Notes: generated from the sequence alone by a model not told the origin. 64,000 bases of DNA from Actinacidiphila oryziradicis (GCF_005047355.1 NZ_SUMC01000009.1:124001-188000), one strand, 5' to 3'; positions 32,801 through 44,710 are shown, counted from the stretch's first letter. Program-made: numbers and translations.

Positions 32801-33547
32801 ATGCCTGTACGAACTGCTGGCCGCGCTGTGGCAGTCGCTGCGACCGCCACGTTGCTCACGCTCTCCGTGACGGCGTGCGGGGCGTTGACCACGTCCTCCA
32901 ATTCCGCTGCCTCGGCGTCGCCGTCCTCGTCCGCCGCTTCGGCCACGGCGGTGGATCCCGCGGTGCTGGCCGCCCTGCCGGCGCGTCTGGAGGCGGACGG
33001 CACGACGATTACGGTGGGTGACCCGGCCGTGAAGAACGTGATCCACGTTTATGAGGACCCGCGCTGCCCCATCTGCAAGCGCTTCGAGGCGGCGGCGGCC
33101 GGACAGCTCGCGACGCTAGCCAAGGCCGGCAAGATCAAGATCCAGTACACGCTCGCCTCCTTCCTCGACCAGAATCTGCACGGCAACGGCTCGAAGAAGG
33201 CCGCCAACGCACTGCGCGCGGCCCTGGAGCAGGGCAAGTTCCCCTCGTACCACGCGGTGCTCTACGAGAACCAGCCCGAGGAAACGGTCGACGGCTTCAA
33301 CGACGCCTCCCTGCTGAAGCTGGCCGGCACGGTCGGCGGGCTGCGCGGTACCGCCTTCGACACGGCGGTGAAAACCCAGAAGTACGGGGACTTCGTGACG
33401 AAGTCGGAGCAGGCGTTCGTGACGAGCGGGGCGTCGGGCACACCGACCGTGAAGATCAACGGCAAGCTGCTGGAATCGGCCGACTTGCAGAAGCTGTTCG
33501 AGTCGACGACGTTCGCGGCGCTGCTCAAGGCGAAGGGCATCGGCTGA
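32801..33547 (+). CDS. DsbA-like thioredoxin-fold lipoprotein
   Basis: The protein has 248 residues. LSVTAC puts the lipid-attached cysteine at C26, followed by a Ser/Ala-rich linker. The thioredoxin fold has VYEDPRCPICKRFE (C89-P-I-C92) and the cis-Pro region ASGTPTVKINGKLL. It likely forms or rearranges disulfides in secreted proteins on the membrane's outer face. AGGGA precedes the ATG. Transcription ends at the very strong hairpin 33,553-33,604. Confidence 0.92.
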   Translation: MPVRTAGRAVAVAATATLLTLSVTACGALTTSSNSAASASPSSSAASATAVDPAVLAALPARLEADGTTITVGDPAVKNVIHVYEDPRCPICKRFEAAAAGQLATLAKAGKIKIQYTLASFLDQNLHGNGSKKAANALRAALEQGKFPSYHAVLYENQPEETVDGFNDASLLKLAGTVGGLRGTAFDTAVKTQKYGDFVTKSEQAFVTSGASGTPTVKINGKLLESADLQKLFESTTFAALLKAKGIG

Positions 33548-33552
33548 CGGCC

Positions 33553-33604
33553 GCAACAAACGGGTACGGCCTACGCCTTCGCGTAGGCCGTACCCGTTTG
33601 TTGC
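33553..33604. terminator. Bidirectional terminator with a 24-bp perfect stem
   Basis: The arms 33,553-33,576 and 33,581-33,604 are perfectly complementary around a CTTC loop. AACAAACG/CGTTTGTT near the base give A- and T-rich ends on both strands, so it can stop both the lipoprotein gene and the convergent iron-sulfur gene (stop at 33,609). Confidence 0.9.
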
Positions 33605-33608
33605 CGAG

Positions 33609-35858
33609 CTACTGAGCCGCCGCGGGCTCCGGGTCCGGATCCGGCACGGAGGCGGTCTTGACCGACTCCAGGAGCAGCTGTGATACGTCGACGACCTTGA
33701 GGCTCTCCTTGGCCTTGCCCTCGTTCTTCCTGCCGTTGACGGAGTCCGAGAGCATCACCAGGCAGAACGGGCAGGCGGTGGAGACGATGTCCGGGTTGAG
33801 CGACAGCGCCTCGTCCACGCGCTCATTGTTGATGCGCTTGCCGATCCGCTCCTCCATCCACATACGCGCGCCGCCCGCGCCGCAGCAGAAGCCGCGCTCC
33901 TTGTGGCGGTGCATCTCCTCGTTGCGCAGCCCCGGCACCTTGGCGATGATCTCGCGGGGCGGTGTGTAGATCTTGTTGTGGCGGCCCAGGTAGCAGGGGT
34001 CGTGGTACGTGATCAGACCCTCGACCGGTGTGATCGGGACGAGCTTGCCATCGTCGACCAGGCTCTGGAGCAGCTGAGTGTGGTGGATGACTTCGTACTG
34101 GCCGCCCAGCTGCGGGTACTCGTTCGCGATGGTGTTGAAGCAGTGCGGGCAGGTCGCGACGATCTTCTTCTCGGACTTCGGGAGCTTGGTGCTCGCGTCC
34201 TCGTCATCCTCGCCGAACGCCATATTCAGCATGGCGACGTTTTCCTGCCCCAGCTGCTGGAAGAGGAATTCGTTGCCCAGGCGGCGGGCGGAGTCACCGG
34301 TGCAGTTCTCCTCGCCACCCATGATCGCGAACTTCACGCCCGCGATGTGCAGCAGCTCGGCGAACGCCTTCGTGGTCTTCTTGGCGCGGTCCTCCAGGGA
34401 GCCGGCGCAGCCGACCCAGTAGAGGTACTCGACCTCGGTGAGGTCCTCGATGTCCTCGCCGACGATCGGGACCTCGAAGTCGACCTCTTTGACCCACGCC
34501 AGGCGCTGCTTCTTGGGCAGGCCCCAGGGGTTGCCCTTCTTCTCCAGGTTCTTGAGCATCGTGCCCGCCTCACTCGGGAACGACGACTCGATCATCACCT
34601 GATAGCGGCGCATGTCGACGATGTGGTCGATGTGCTCGATGTCCACCGGGCACTGCTCGACGCAGGCGCCACATGTGGTGCAGGACCACAGGACATCCGG
34701 GTCGATGATCCCGTTCTCCTCCAGAGTGCCGATGAGCGGGCGCTCGGCCTCCGCGAGCGCCGCGGCGGGCACTCCGGCGAGCTGCTCCGCTGTGGCCTTC
34801 TCCTCGCCCTCGGCGTCCTTGCCGCCGCCCGCCAGCAGATACGGCGCCTTGGCGTGCGCGTGGTCGCGCAGCGACATGATCAGCAGCTTGGGTGAGAGCG
34901 GCTTGCCGGTGTTCCAGGCCGGGCACTGCGACTGGCAGCGCCCGCACTCGGTGCAGGTGGAGAAGTCGAGGATGCCCTTCCACGAGAAGTGTTCGATCTG
35001 CGAGACGCCGAACTGGTCGTCCTCGCCGGGATCCTCGAAGTCGATCGGCACCCCGCCGCTGGTCATCGGCTGCAGCGCGCCGAGCGCGGTCGCGCCGCTC
35101 TCCTCGCGCTTGAACCAGATGTTGGGGAAGGCCAGGAAGCGGTGCCAGGCGATGCTCATGTCGATGTTGACGCCGACCGTGATTGCCCAGGTCATCGTCA
35201 CCCCGAGCTTGATCATCGCGGTGAGGTAGACCAGGTTCTGCAGCGTCCCGGTGCTCAGGCCGTTGAACGCCGCCACCAACGGGTACGAGGCGAAGTACGC
35301 GGCATCGTAGTGGTGCACACCGTGCAGCGCGCCCTCCAGCCCCCGCAGGGTGAGGATGGCGGCGCCGATCACCAGGATCACGTACTCGACGAAGTACGCC
35401 TGCCAAGCCGTCGACCCCGCGAACCGCGATTTGCGGCCCGCGCGGGAGGGCAGGTTCATCAGCCGGATCGCGATCAGTACGAGGATGCCGATGGTCGTCG
35501 CCAGCGCGATGAACTCGGTGTAGAGCTCGTACGGCAGCCAGTCGCCCAGCACCGGCAGCGTCCAGTCGGCCTTGAACAGCTGGCCGTACGCCGTGATGAT
35601 CGTCAGCCCGAGGGTCAGGAAGCCGACGGCCACGAACCAGTGCGCCACGCCGATGATGCCCCACTGGTTCATCCTGGTGTGGCCGACGAACTCTTTCGCG
35701 AGCGTCTTGGTGCGCTGCACCGGATTCCCGGTACGGGTCCCCTCCGGGGTGGGTGCACCCAGCCTTACGAACTGGTAGATCTGCACGACGGCGCGGCTGA
35801 TGAGCGCAACGCCCACCGCGGTGAGGACCAGCGACACGATGATCGCGGCGAGTTGCAT
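33609..35858 (-). CDS. Membrane-bound iron-sulfur oxidoreductase (HdrD/GlpC-like)
   Basis: The protein has 749 residues. Residues 1-250 hold about five membrane helices of a cytochrome-b/NarI-like domain. Two [4Fe-4S] motifs follow: CTECGRCQSQCP (C302, C305, C308, C312) and CTTCGACVEQCP (C393-C403). Two CCG domains complete it (YWVGCAGSLEDR, CPHCFNTIANEYP; YHDPCYLGRHN, GFCCGAGGARMWMEE). It passes electrons between membrane quinone and a thiol or acyl substrate, or a flavoprotein partner; the partner is unknown. A DsbA-like gene is convergent. Confidence 0.92.
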   Translation of the reverse strand: MQLAAIIVSLVLTAVGVALISRAVVQIYQFVRLGAPTPEGTRTGNPVQRTKTLAKEFVGHTRMNQWGIIGVAHWFVAVGFLTLGLTIITAYGQLFKADWTLPVLGDWLPYELYTEFIALATTIGILVLIAIRLMNLPSRAGRKSRFAGSTAWQAYFVEYVILVIGAAILTLRGLEGALHGVHHYDAAYFASYPLVAAFNGLSTGTLQNLVYLTAMIKLGVTMTWAITVGVNIDMSIAWHRFLAFPNIWFKREESGATALGALQPMTSGGVPIDFEDPGEDDQFGVSQIEHFSWKGILDFSTCTECGRCQSQCPAWNTGKPLSPKLLIMSLRDHAHAKAPYLLAGGGKDAEGEEKATAEQLAGVPAAALAEAERPLIGTLEENGIIDPDVLWSCTTCGACVEQCPVDIEHIDHIVDMRRYQVMIESSFPSEAGTMLKNLEKKGNPWGLPKKQRLAWVKEVDFEVPIVGEDIEDLTEVEYLYWVGCAGSLEDRAKKTTKAFAELLHIAGVKFAIMGGEENCTGDSARRLGNEFLFQQLGQENVAMLNMAFGEDDEDASTKLPKSEKKIVATCPHCFNTIANEYPQLGGQYEVIHHTQLLQSLVDDGKLVPITPVEGLITYHDPCYLGRHNKIYTPPREIIAKVPGLRNEEMHRHKERGFCCGAGGARMWMEERIGKRINNERVDEALSLNPDIVSTACPFCLVMLSDSVNGRKNEGKAKESLKVVDVSQLLLESVKTASVPDPDPEPAAAQ

Positions 35859-36255
35859 TTTGGGGCTCCTCGGACCTGCGAGCGGTTCTTACTAAGCAGT
35901 AACTTATGTGTTCTTCCTGAGATTACCCGGGATCCCCGGGTGCATGAAGCCGCCCTGCCGGTGATCTGCGTCGCCCTCGCCGGGCTGGCCGGTGCGGTGC
36001 GGTGCCGGGTGGCCCGGCGCGGGCCTTGCTGGTTCCGTCCAGTCTGCCGTGGTTGCCGCTTTGTCCTCAAACGCCGGACGGGCTGGGTTTGTCCGGCCGG
36101 ACCGGCGCGGCGGGGTGTCCGGCTGTTGGTGTGCCGGTTCCGCGCCTCCTCTGCCGGTGCGACGGTTGCGCCCCCAGCGGTAGCTGGGGGAGGAACCGCT
36201 ACCCCGGCGCGGGGCGCCAACCTGCGGAAACGCACCGTATGCGCGAGCTGAGGGC
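35859..36255. other. Intergenic stretch with Streptomyces short repeats
   Basis: No gene is seen. CCTCAAACGCCGGACGGGCT (36,066-36,085) is a short sequence I know as recurrent in Streptomyces genomes. CCCCCAGCGGTAGCTGGGGG (36,171-36,190) is a hairpin seen again at 61,122-61,143. Confidence 0.55.
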
Positions 36256-36260
36256 GAAGA

Positions 36261-36281
36261 GTTGAGCCTGCGTCACTCAGG
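36261..36281. promoter_or_regulatory. Imperfect HAIR (HspR-binding) site
   Basis: GTTGAGC-N7-ACTCAGG matches the HAIR consensus CTTGAGT-N7-ACTCAAG at 11 of 14 positions, 32 bases before the perfect site. TTGACA at 36,286-36,291 may be the dnaK -35. Confidence 0.55.
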
Positions 36282-36289
36282 TCCTTTGA

Positions 36290-38850
<2,561 letters not shown>

Positions 38851-38898
38851 CACAGCAGCAGTGAACAACGCACGACAGAGGAAGGAGGGACGTCGGGG

Positions 38899-40080
38899 AT
38901 GAGCCTGAGCAGGGACTTGTTGGAGAAGGACCTCTACAAAACCCTCGGCGTCCCGAAGGACGCGACCGAGGCGGAGATCAAGAAGGCGTACCGGAAGCTC
39001 GCCCGCGAGTTCCACCCGGACGCCAACAAGGGTGACGCCAAGGCCGAGGAGCGCTTCAAGGAGATCTCCGAGGCGAATGACGTCCTCTCCGACGCCAAGC
39101 GCCGCAAGGAGTACGACGAGGGCCGCGCCCTCTTCGGCAACGGCGGCTTCAGGGGCCCGGGCGGCCCTGGGGGCCCCGGCGGCCCTGGCGGCTTCGACTT
39201 CGGCGACCTCTTCGGCGGCACCCAGCCCGGTGGAGGCGGCGGCTTCGGCGGCGGCCTCGGGGATGTCTTCGGCGGCCTCTTCAACCGTGGCGGCGGCGCC
39301 GGCACCCGTGTCCAGCCGCGCCGCGGCCAGGACATCGAGTCGGAGGTGACGCTCAGCTTCACCGAAGCCGTCGACGGCGCCACCGTGCCCCTGCGGATGT
39401 CCAGCCAGGCCCCCTGCAAGGCCTGCTCCGGCACCGGTGACAAGAACGGCACCCCTCGCGTCTGCCCCACCTGCGTCGGCACCGGCCAGGTCTCGCGCGG
39501 CGGCGGCGGTGGCTTCTCGCTCACCGACCCCTGCGTCGACTGCAAGGGCCGCGGCCTCATCGCCCAGGACCCTTGCGACATCTGCAAGGGCAGCGGCCGG
39601 GCCCGTTCCTCCCGCACCATGCAGGTCCGTATCCCCGCCGGTGTCACCGACAGCCAGCGGATCCGGTTGCGCGGCAAGGGCGCCCCCGGTGAGCGCGGCG
39701 GTCCGAATGGCGATCTGTACGTCGTCGTCCATGTCGACGCCCACCCGGTCTTCGGCCGCAAGGGCGACAACCTCACTGTCAGCGTTCCCGTCTCCTATCC
39801 GGAGGCGGCCCTCGGCGGCGACATCAAGGTCCCCACCCTCGGCGGCCCCCCGGTCACCCTCAAACTGCCCCCCGGCACCCCCAACGGGCGCACCCTGCGT
39901 GCCCGCGGCAAGGGCGCCGTCCGTAAGGACGGCAGCCGGGGCGATCTCCTCGTCACCATAGAGGTCGCGGTTCCGGCCAATATCGAAGGCAAGGCGCTGG
40001 ATGCCCTTGAGGCCTACCGCGAAGCCACGGCAGACTTCGATCCGCGTGCTGAGCTCTTCAAGGCCGCGAAGGGAGCATGA
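38899..40080 (+). CDS. dnaJ: Co-chaperone DnaJ
   Basis: The protein has 393 residues. The J domain has the HPD motif (AREFHPDANKGD), then a Gly/Phe-rich linker (GGFGGGLGDVFGGLF). Four zinc-finger motifs follow: CKACSGTG, CPTCVGTG, CVDCKGRG, CDICKGSG. The C-terminal substrate domains include RIPAGVTDSQRIRLRGKGAP. It stimulates the DnaK ATPase and delivers clients. AGGAGGGACG precedes the ATG. This is the operon-type DnaJ of Streptomyces; a second paralogue is usual elsewhere. Confidence 0.98.
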   Translation: MSLSRDLLEKDLYKTLGVPKDATEAEIKKAYRKLAREFHPDANKGDAKAEERFKEISEANDVLSDAKRRKEYDEGRALFGNGGFRGPGGPGGPGGPGGFDFGDLFGGTQPGGGGGFGGGLGDVFGGLFNRGGGAGTRVQPRRGQDIESEVTLSFTEAVDGATVPLRMSSQAPCKACSGTGDKNGTPRVCPTCVGTGQVSRGGGGGFSLTDPCVDCKGRGLIAQDPCDICKGSGRARSSRTMQVRIPAGVTDSQRIRLRGKGAPGERGGPNGDLYVVVHVDAHPVFGRKGDNLTVSVPVSYPEAALGGDIKVPTLGGPPVTLKLPPGTPNGRTLRARGKGAVRKDGSRGDLLVTIEVAVPANIEGKALDALEAYREATADFDPRAELFKAAKGA

Positions 40081-40081
40081 C

Positions 40082-40537
40082 ATGGACGGATTGCGCGGCG
40101 GACGGGGTCGCAACCCCTATGAACTGACCGAGGAATCCCCGGTCTATGTCATCTCGGTAGCGGCCCAGCTCTCCGGGCTCCACCCGCAGACCCTCCGTCA
40201 GTACGACCGCCTCGGCCTTGTCTCCCCCGATCGCACCCCCGGCCGTGGCCGTCGCTACTCCGCCCGTGACATCGAGCTGCTCCGCGCAGTCCAGCGGCTC
40301 TCCCAGGACGAGGGCATCAACCTCGCCGGTATCAAGCGCATCATCGAGCTGGAAAACCAGGTCGCGGCTCTCCAGGCCCGTGTCGCCGAGCTCGCGGCCG
40401 CCGTCGACGGCGCCGCCATCGCGATGCAGCAGCGCGAGGCCGCCGTCCACGCCTCCTACCGCCGTGACCTCGTCCCCTACCAGGACGCACAGCAGGCCAG
40501 CGCCCTGGTGGTCTGGCGCCCCAAGCGCCCCGAGTAG
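40082..40537 (+). CDS. hspR: HspR, MerR-type repressor of the dnaK operon and clpB
   Basis: The protein has 151 residues. It contains VYVISVAAQLSGLHPQTLRQ, YDRLGLVSPDRTPGRGRRYS and INLAGIKRIIELENQV, the MerR-like winged helix with the HspR coiled coil. The ATG lies one base after the dnaJ stop. HspR binds HAIR sites; perfect or near-perfect HAIRs lie before dnaK and clpB in this window, so it controls both. Binding depends on DnaK in studied Streptomyces. Confidence 0.97.
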   Translation: MDGLRGGRGRNPYELTEESPVYVISVAAQLSGLHPQTLRQYDRLGLVSPDRTPGRGRRYSARDIELLRAVQRLSQDEGINLAGIKRIIELENQVAALQARVAELAAAVDGAAIAMQQREAAVHASYRRDLVPYQDAQQASALVVWRPKRPE

Positions 40538-41018
40538 CCGTCAGCCCGACCGGCCCAGCCGATCGCAGCCCGGCCTGGGCGACGTCATAGCCACCCCCGC
40601 TCGCGGGCCATGCGCGCCGCCGTACATCACCCCCCACTCGGGGCCGCACCTTCCCCCGTTCCCGGTACGGGGCACATCCCACCCCCCCGCACCGCCTCGA
40701 ACCCCCGGCGTACTCGCGCCGCAGGCCATTGACGCCAATCACGCTCTCGGCCCCGCCACCGCTTCTGTCCATGGCTCCAGGCTGTCCCGGTTCCGGCGGG
40801 CCGGTTGGTGCGGGCTGTCATGAGTTCCGATGACAAATGTCAGGGCGCGTGGGCGTGCGTCGTGGCGCGCGCCTGGGCGCGGAAACCTTCCTGCTTCACC
40901 TTTTCGGGTTGTGAGGGCGCTTCTGCGCAGCTCATCGCACATTTGGCTGCGTAGCGTGACCGTGTCGCTTGTGCCGTAAGGGCACGTACGCCCACACTTG
41001 AGGAGGAGGTGCTGCGCC
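40538..41018. other. Intergenic stretch after hspR
   Basis: No gene is seen in about 480 bases. AGGAGGAGG at 41,000-41,008 is the ribosome binding site of the following gene. Confidence 0.5.
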
Positions 41019-41660
41019 ATGACCGCTCTCGCCCACGAGGCCCCGACGACGGAGGTGCCCGAGGCCATGCCCCCAACCGAGCTAGACGAGGCCCTCTGGC
41101 AGGCGTGGAAAACCCTGGAACTCCCCGAGGGTTTCCATGCCGAGATTGTCGAGGGGTTCATCGAGGTGTCGCCTACCGGACGCTTGGAGCACGGCCAGAT
41201 CGTCAACCGTCTGCGCCGGACGCTGGAGAAGTATCTGGAGAGCAGCGGAGAATACGCCGCCCACCAGGACGTCAACGTTATCCGCGAACTGAAGTCGTGG
41301 ATTCCTGACCTGTTCGTCGCGCCCGAGGATCTGACGGAAATCGCTACCGACGACGGCTTGGGCGTTGCCGCTTCTGGTGTCAAACTCATCGTCGAGGTCG
41401 TTTCCCCCGGGCACGAGAACGAGCAGCGCGACCGCGTCCGCAAGCGTCGTGCCTACGCCGGCGCGGGCATCCCCGTCTACGTCCTCATCGACGACTACGA
41501 CAATCACGGCACTGTCACCATCCTGAGCTCCCCCTCCCCGGATGAGGAGATCTACGCCGCCGAATCCCGCACCCCGTACGGCACCGAGGTCCAGATCCCC
41601 GAAGGCCCCGCCAAGGGCTTCGCGATCACCAAAGCCGTCACTGGCCCGCCTCGGGGCTGA
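41019..41660 (+). CDS. Uma2-family (DUF820) nuclease-like protein
   Basis: The protein has 213 residues with the PD-(D/E)xK-like core of Uma2 proteins: FHAEIVEGFIEVSPTG (Glu), SWIPDLFVAPED (Asp), VKLIVEVVSPGHENEQRD (ExV) and KRRAYAGAGIPVYVLIDDYD. These are putative restriction-like nucleases of unknown role, common in Streptomyces. It has its own strong ribosome binding site. Confidence 0.9.
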   Translation: MTALAHEAPTTEVPEAMPPTELDEALWQAWKTLELPEGFHAEIVEGFIEVSPTGRLEHGQIVNRLRRTLEKYLESSGEYAAHQDVNVIRELKSWIPDLFVAPEDLTEIATDDGLGVAASGVKLIVEVVSPGHENEQRDRVRKRRAYAGAGIPVYVLIDDYDNHGTVTILSSPSPDEEIYAAESRTPYGTEVQIPEGPAKGFAITKAVTGPPRG

Positions 41661-41695
41661 AGCAGGGGCCCGGCAATGGGGCCACCTGATTCCGG

Positions 41696-42034
41696 TCAGC
41701 CGCTGCCGGGCGTGGCGGCGAGCTCGAACCAGATGGCTTTGCCCGGTCCGGGCCCGTGGTGGCAGACACCCCAGTCGGTTGCGAACCCGGCCATGAGCGC
41801 CAGGCCCCGGCCGGTTTCCTCGTCGTAGGCGCTGGTCCGCGCGGCGGGTGCGCCAGGGGCCTCGTTGTGTACGAGGACGCGGAGGGTGCCGCAGGTCTGC
41901 GGCTGCTCGCTGTACTCGCCGAAGACGGTGAGCGGGATGGCGCAGTCGCTGCCCCGGCAGGCGTTGACGGCGTTGGTGACCGCCTCGGACGTCAGCAGCA
42001 CGGCGGTGTCGGTGAGTTCGGGGCGAGGCGGCAC
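41696..42034 (-). pseudogene. ATP-binding (SpoIIAB-like) regulator, 5'-truncated
   Basis: The frame reads PELTDTAVLLTSEAVTNAVN (N box), then YDEETGRGLALMAGFATDWG (G boxes) and AIWFELAA. This is the HATPase domain of anti-sigma-like regulators of Streptomyces. The first ~30-40 residues are missing because at 42,034 the sequence changes into the middle of a DUF5753 gene on the other strand. An ATG at the junction allows a short product. Confidence 0.7.
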
Positions 42035-42036
42035 GG

Positions 42037-42327
42037 CTCCCCAACGTCACCGTCCAAGTGTTCCCGTTCGAGGCGGGCGCCTACTCCGCCTTCAGCCGCT
42101 CCTTCGGCATCTTCGGCGGCGGCATGCCCGAGCTGGACACGGTGAACCTCGAACACCCTCTGAACTCGGTGTTCTTGCGGGATGGCGTACACATTGATGA
42201 GTACGCGAAGATGTTTGAACGGCTGGCCGAACTGGCGCTCGCTCCCGTCGATCCGGAAGCCACACCGGAGTCCCACGACTCCCGCGACTCGTTGAGTCTC
42301 ATCCAGCACGTCATGTACAGCCTGTAG
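42037..42327 (+). pseudogene. XRE/DUF5753 regulator, 3' fragment
   Basis: The frame reads LPNVTVQVFPFEAGAYSAFS, FVLF replaced by FGIFGG, then VNLEHPLNSVFLRDGVHIDE and YAKMFERLAELALAPVDPEA. It is the C-terminal DUF5753 domain of the XRE regulators that precede DUF397 genes. The helix-turn-helix half is lost at 42,034. It lies nine bases before the DUF397 gene. Confidence 0.8.
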
Positions 42328-42336
42328 GAGGAAGAG

Positions 42337-42534
42337 ATGATGTCCCAGCTCGTGTGGCGGAAGTCCTCGTTCAGTGGAGGCGGCAACGGCGACTGTATAG
42401 AGATCGCCACCGGTCCCGACGGGCTCATACACATCCGGGAAAGCGATGCCCCCGACGTAGTCGCTGTCACCACCCCCGCCAAGTGGGGCGCGTTCGTCAA
42501 GGGCATCCGGGCCGGGGAGTTCGACCACCTGTGA
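42337..42534 (+). CDS. DUF397 protein
   Basis: The protein has 65 residues: LVWRKSSFSGGGNGDCIEIA and IHIRESDAPDV, then FVKGIRAGEF, typical DUF397. These small proteins work with an XRE/DUF5753 regulator and often with an ATP-binding anti-sigma-like protein. All three are here, but the other two are truncated. AGGAGGAAGAG precedes the ATG pair at 42,337/42,340. Confidence 0.92.
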   Translation: MMSQLVWRKSSFSGGGNGDCIEIATGPDGLIHIRESDAPDVVAVTTPAKWGAFVKGIRAGEFDHL

Positions 42535-42619
42535 GGCCGGTGCCCGCCGCAGGGCCCCATCAGGCCAGGGTTCGGGACCTGGTCCTGATGGCGTCCCTCT
42601 GCCGGTCTGCTCGTCGGGA

Positions 42620-43351
42620 TCAGCGGACCTTGCTGGGCGGGGACGAGGTCGCGGCGGCGTGGCGGGCTCGTTGGGTGGTGCTGAACTGCCTGACGAGTTG
42701 GTGGAACGAGACGACCGCCGTGAGCTGGGGCAATCCGGCGATGATCAAAGCGGTCACGGCCGGGGTCGCGTGGACGACGGACAGGGCTACGGCAATGCAG
42801 GAGAAGGCAACAACCACGGCCCAGGAATGTGCCGCGCCACGCCGCTCACGAGCGCCCCGCAGAATCGACAGGCTGGCCACGAGCCAGGGCCCGTAGACCA
42901 TCAAGGGCCAGAGTGCGGCGAAAACGTGCGGCAGGCGGGTGGCCGCCAGATCCTGTAGTGGATCGAAGGTGAACATCCAGCCCAGCACACTCACTGCGAG
43001 GACGGTCAGGGCGGTCACCGCCCCGAACAGTGGGCTGATGAGTTGCGCCCACGGGGGGTTCTTCAAACGCACTTTGCGGCGCCGCGGGCGGACCGGCCGG
43101 CCTGAAACGGGTGGGCACGGATCGTCGCCGGAGTGCGTTCCGGGGTCATCCGGAATCCGGGGGGAGGGAATGAGGCCGGCTGCGACCTGCCAGTCGGGGA
43201 GGGTGTCCACATCGTCCGGGATCTGCGTGTTCCAGCCGGGTGGCACCTGCTCGATGTACACGTCGCTCGGCAGGTAGGCGAATGCCTGCGGATTCGTGGT
43301 GAATTCGCTGGGCGCCGCGTGGGGATAGAAGAATTGCTGGCTGTCATGCAC
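42620..43351 (-). CDS. DUF2637-like membrane protein
   Basis: The protein has 243 residues. A ~110-residue soluble head rich in Pro and acidic residues ends in the basic RPRRRKVRLKNPPW. Four membrane helices follow (LISPLFGAVTALTVLAVSVL, LWPLMVYGPWLVASLSIL, SWAVVVAFSCIAVALSVVHA, ALIIAGLPQLTAVVSF). This resembles DUF2637 proteins, some linked to plasmid spread. The role is unknown. Confidence 0.7.
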   Translation of the reverse strand: MHDSQQFFYPHAAPSEFTTNPQAFAYLPSDVYIEQVPPGWNTQIPDDVDTLPDWQVAAGLIPSPRIPDDPGTHSGDDPCPPVSGRPVRPRRRKVRLKNPPWAQLISPLFGAVTALTVLAVSVLGWMFTFDPLQDLAATRLPHVFAALWPLMVYGPWLVASLSILRGARERRGAAHSWAVVVAFSCIAVALSVVHATPAVTALIIAGLPQLTAVVSFHQLVRQFSTTQRARHAAATSSPPSKVR

Positions 43352-43414
43352 GCCGCGTGCCCCTGGGGAGAATGTTGACGGCTGGACCGGACGCTTGGGT
43401 TCTTACGACGGCGA

Positions 43415-43678
43415 TCATGCGCAATCCGGTGTCCTGTCGCAGTCGGAGCGCCGGGTGAATTCGTCCTCGATCTGCCGGATCGTCTGAAAGAAGTCGGCCA
43501 CGAGGCGAGAGCAGTGCGCGAGCAGGACCCGCTCGCTGCCGCGCTGCAGGTAGGCGCCCTTCGTGGGATCGGTACCACTGTCGGAGGGGACGAAAATCCA
43601 CTGCTCCAGGGCGGGACGGCGGCGGCCCAACGGTGTGTATGTCCACGACGGGCGAAGTTTCGGTGAGGTCATCATCAC
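43415..43678 (-). CDS. Unrecognised small protein
   Basis: The protein has 87 residues, MMMTSPKLRPSWTYTPLGRR, with WIFVPSDSGTDPTKGAYLQR and a helical end (LLAHCSRLVADFFQTIRQIE). GAGGGTG precedes the ATGs. It is the probable partner upstream of the DUF2637-like gene, 63 bases away on the same strand. The 310 bases beyond (43,679-43,988) hold no gene. Confidence 0.55.
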   Translation of the reverse strand: MMMTSPKLRPSWTYTPLGRRRPALEQWIFVPSDSGTDPTKGAYLQRGSERVLLAHCSRLVADFFQTIRQIEDEFTRRSDCDRTPDCA

Positions 43679-43988
43679 CCTCGATTAACGAGGCCGCCTT
43701 TTACCAGTTGTGCGGCATTCGAGTGTCCTTCCCGCGGATAATCAGATGTCCGGTGTCAACACGGGACACTATTTCCGCCCGCACGAGAGCGTTATCCGTC
43801 CCATCTCGCCATCTACCTGTCGGTAATCTAATTGTCAGACCCCTGTCGCACCCTGGATGCATGACGGGGGAGACGCAAGAGCAGACACCGCAGACCGCTG
43901 GGCGCCCTCGCGGTGGCTCAGGGCGAGGACACCGTTCGGGGCGGCGGCGGTCGTGGCAACGGCAGGCCTCGACGACGGGCCTGCGGGG

Positions 43989-44405
43989 CTACGGGAGTTC
44001 CGGCGCCCGGCCCATCGCCCGGGTGAGGGCGATCTCGATGACGACCCGGTCGGGGTTGGGGCCGGGCGTGCGGCCGTAGCGCTCCGCGTAGCGGCGTACG
44101 GCATCGGCGACGGCGGCCGGGTCCGCGCTGACGGTGGCGGTGCCCTCGAGCGTGGCCCAGTAGCCGCCGTCGACCTGGCAGACGGCGACCTGTGCCCCTT
44201 CCGGCCCGGCGGCGAGGATGTGGGCGACCTTGCGGCTGCCCTTGTTGGTGATGATGCGGGCGAGCCCGGCGTCCGGGTCGTAGGTCACACCCACCGGTAC
44301 GACGTGCGGGGAACCGTCGGGCCGGTGGGTGGTGAGAGTGCACAGGTGGTACGTGCGCCAGAAGGCCAGGTAGGCGGGGCCGGGATCGCGGGGGTTGATC
44401 GCCAT
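43989..44405 (-). CDS. PPOX-class F420-dependent oxidoreductase
   Basis: The protein has 138 residues with the split beta-barrel flavin/F420 fold: FWRTYHLCTLTTHRPDGSPH, VVPVGVTYDPDAGLARIIT, GYWATLEGTATVSADPA. These enzymes reduce small molecules with F420H2, and some act on biliverdin. The gene is single with no operon. Confidence 0.87.
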   Translation of the reverse strand: MAINPRDPGPAYLAFWRTYHLCTLTTHRPDGSPHVVPVGVTYDPDAGLARIITNKGSRKVAHILAAGPEGAQVAVCQVDGGYWATLEGTATVSADPAAVADAVRRYAERYGRTPGPNPDRVVIEIALTRAMGRAPELP

Positions 44406-44453
44406 GCGCCAACCGTAGCCCGCCTGGACATGGCCCCGGAAGTTGCCGGGCCT

Positions 44454-44690
44454 ACTGGGCAGGCCGGGTGCCCCTGGTGATCCAGCCCACGAGTTCGGAC
44501 TCGTTGCCGGCCGCGTCGACTGCGGAGAGCATGTAGTACTTGCTCTTTCCAGGGGCGACGGCGGTGTCCCCGTAGTTGACGTCCGTCACCGATCGGTGGC
44601 GGCGTCGGTGATGGGCGGATACGTGAACGCCACGTTGGCTGCCCTTCCACGCGGCGAAGTCGACGCGGAGGCCGCCCTGGGCCTCTAAAG
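44454..44690 (-). pseudogene. Fibronectin type III-domain protein, 3' fragment
   Basis: The minus strand reads APGKSKYYMLSAVDAAGNES, ELVGWITRGTRPAQ and stop. AVDAAGNES is the last strand of FnIII modules found in secreted Streptomyces enzymes. The upstream part needs a frame change (VDFAAWKGSQ), and nothing else is left. Confidence 0.55.
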
Positions 44691-44710
44691 GTGAAGGGGT
44701 CGCCGGTGCC

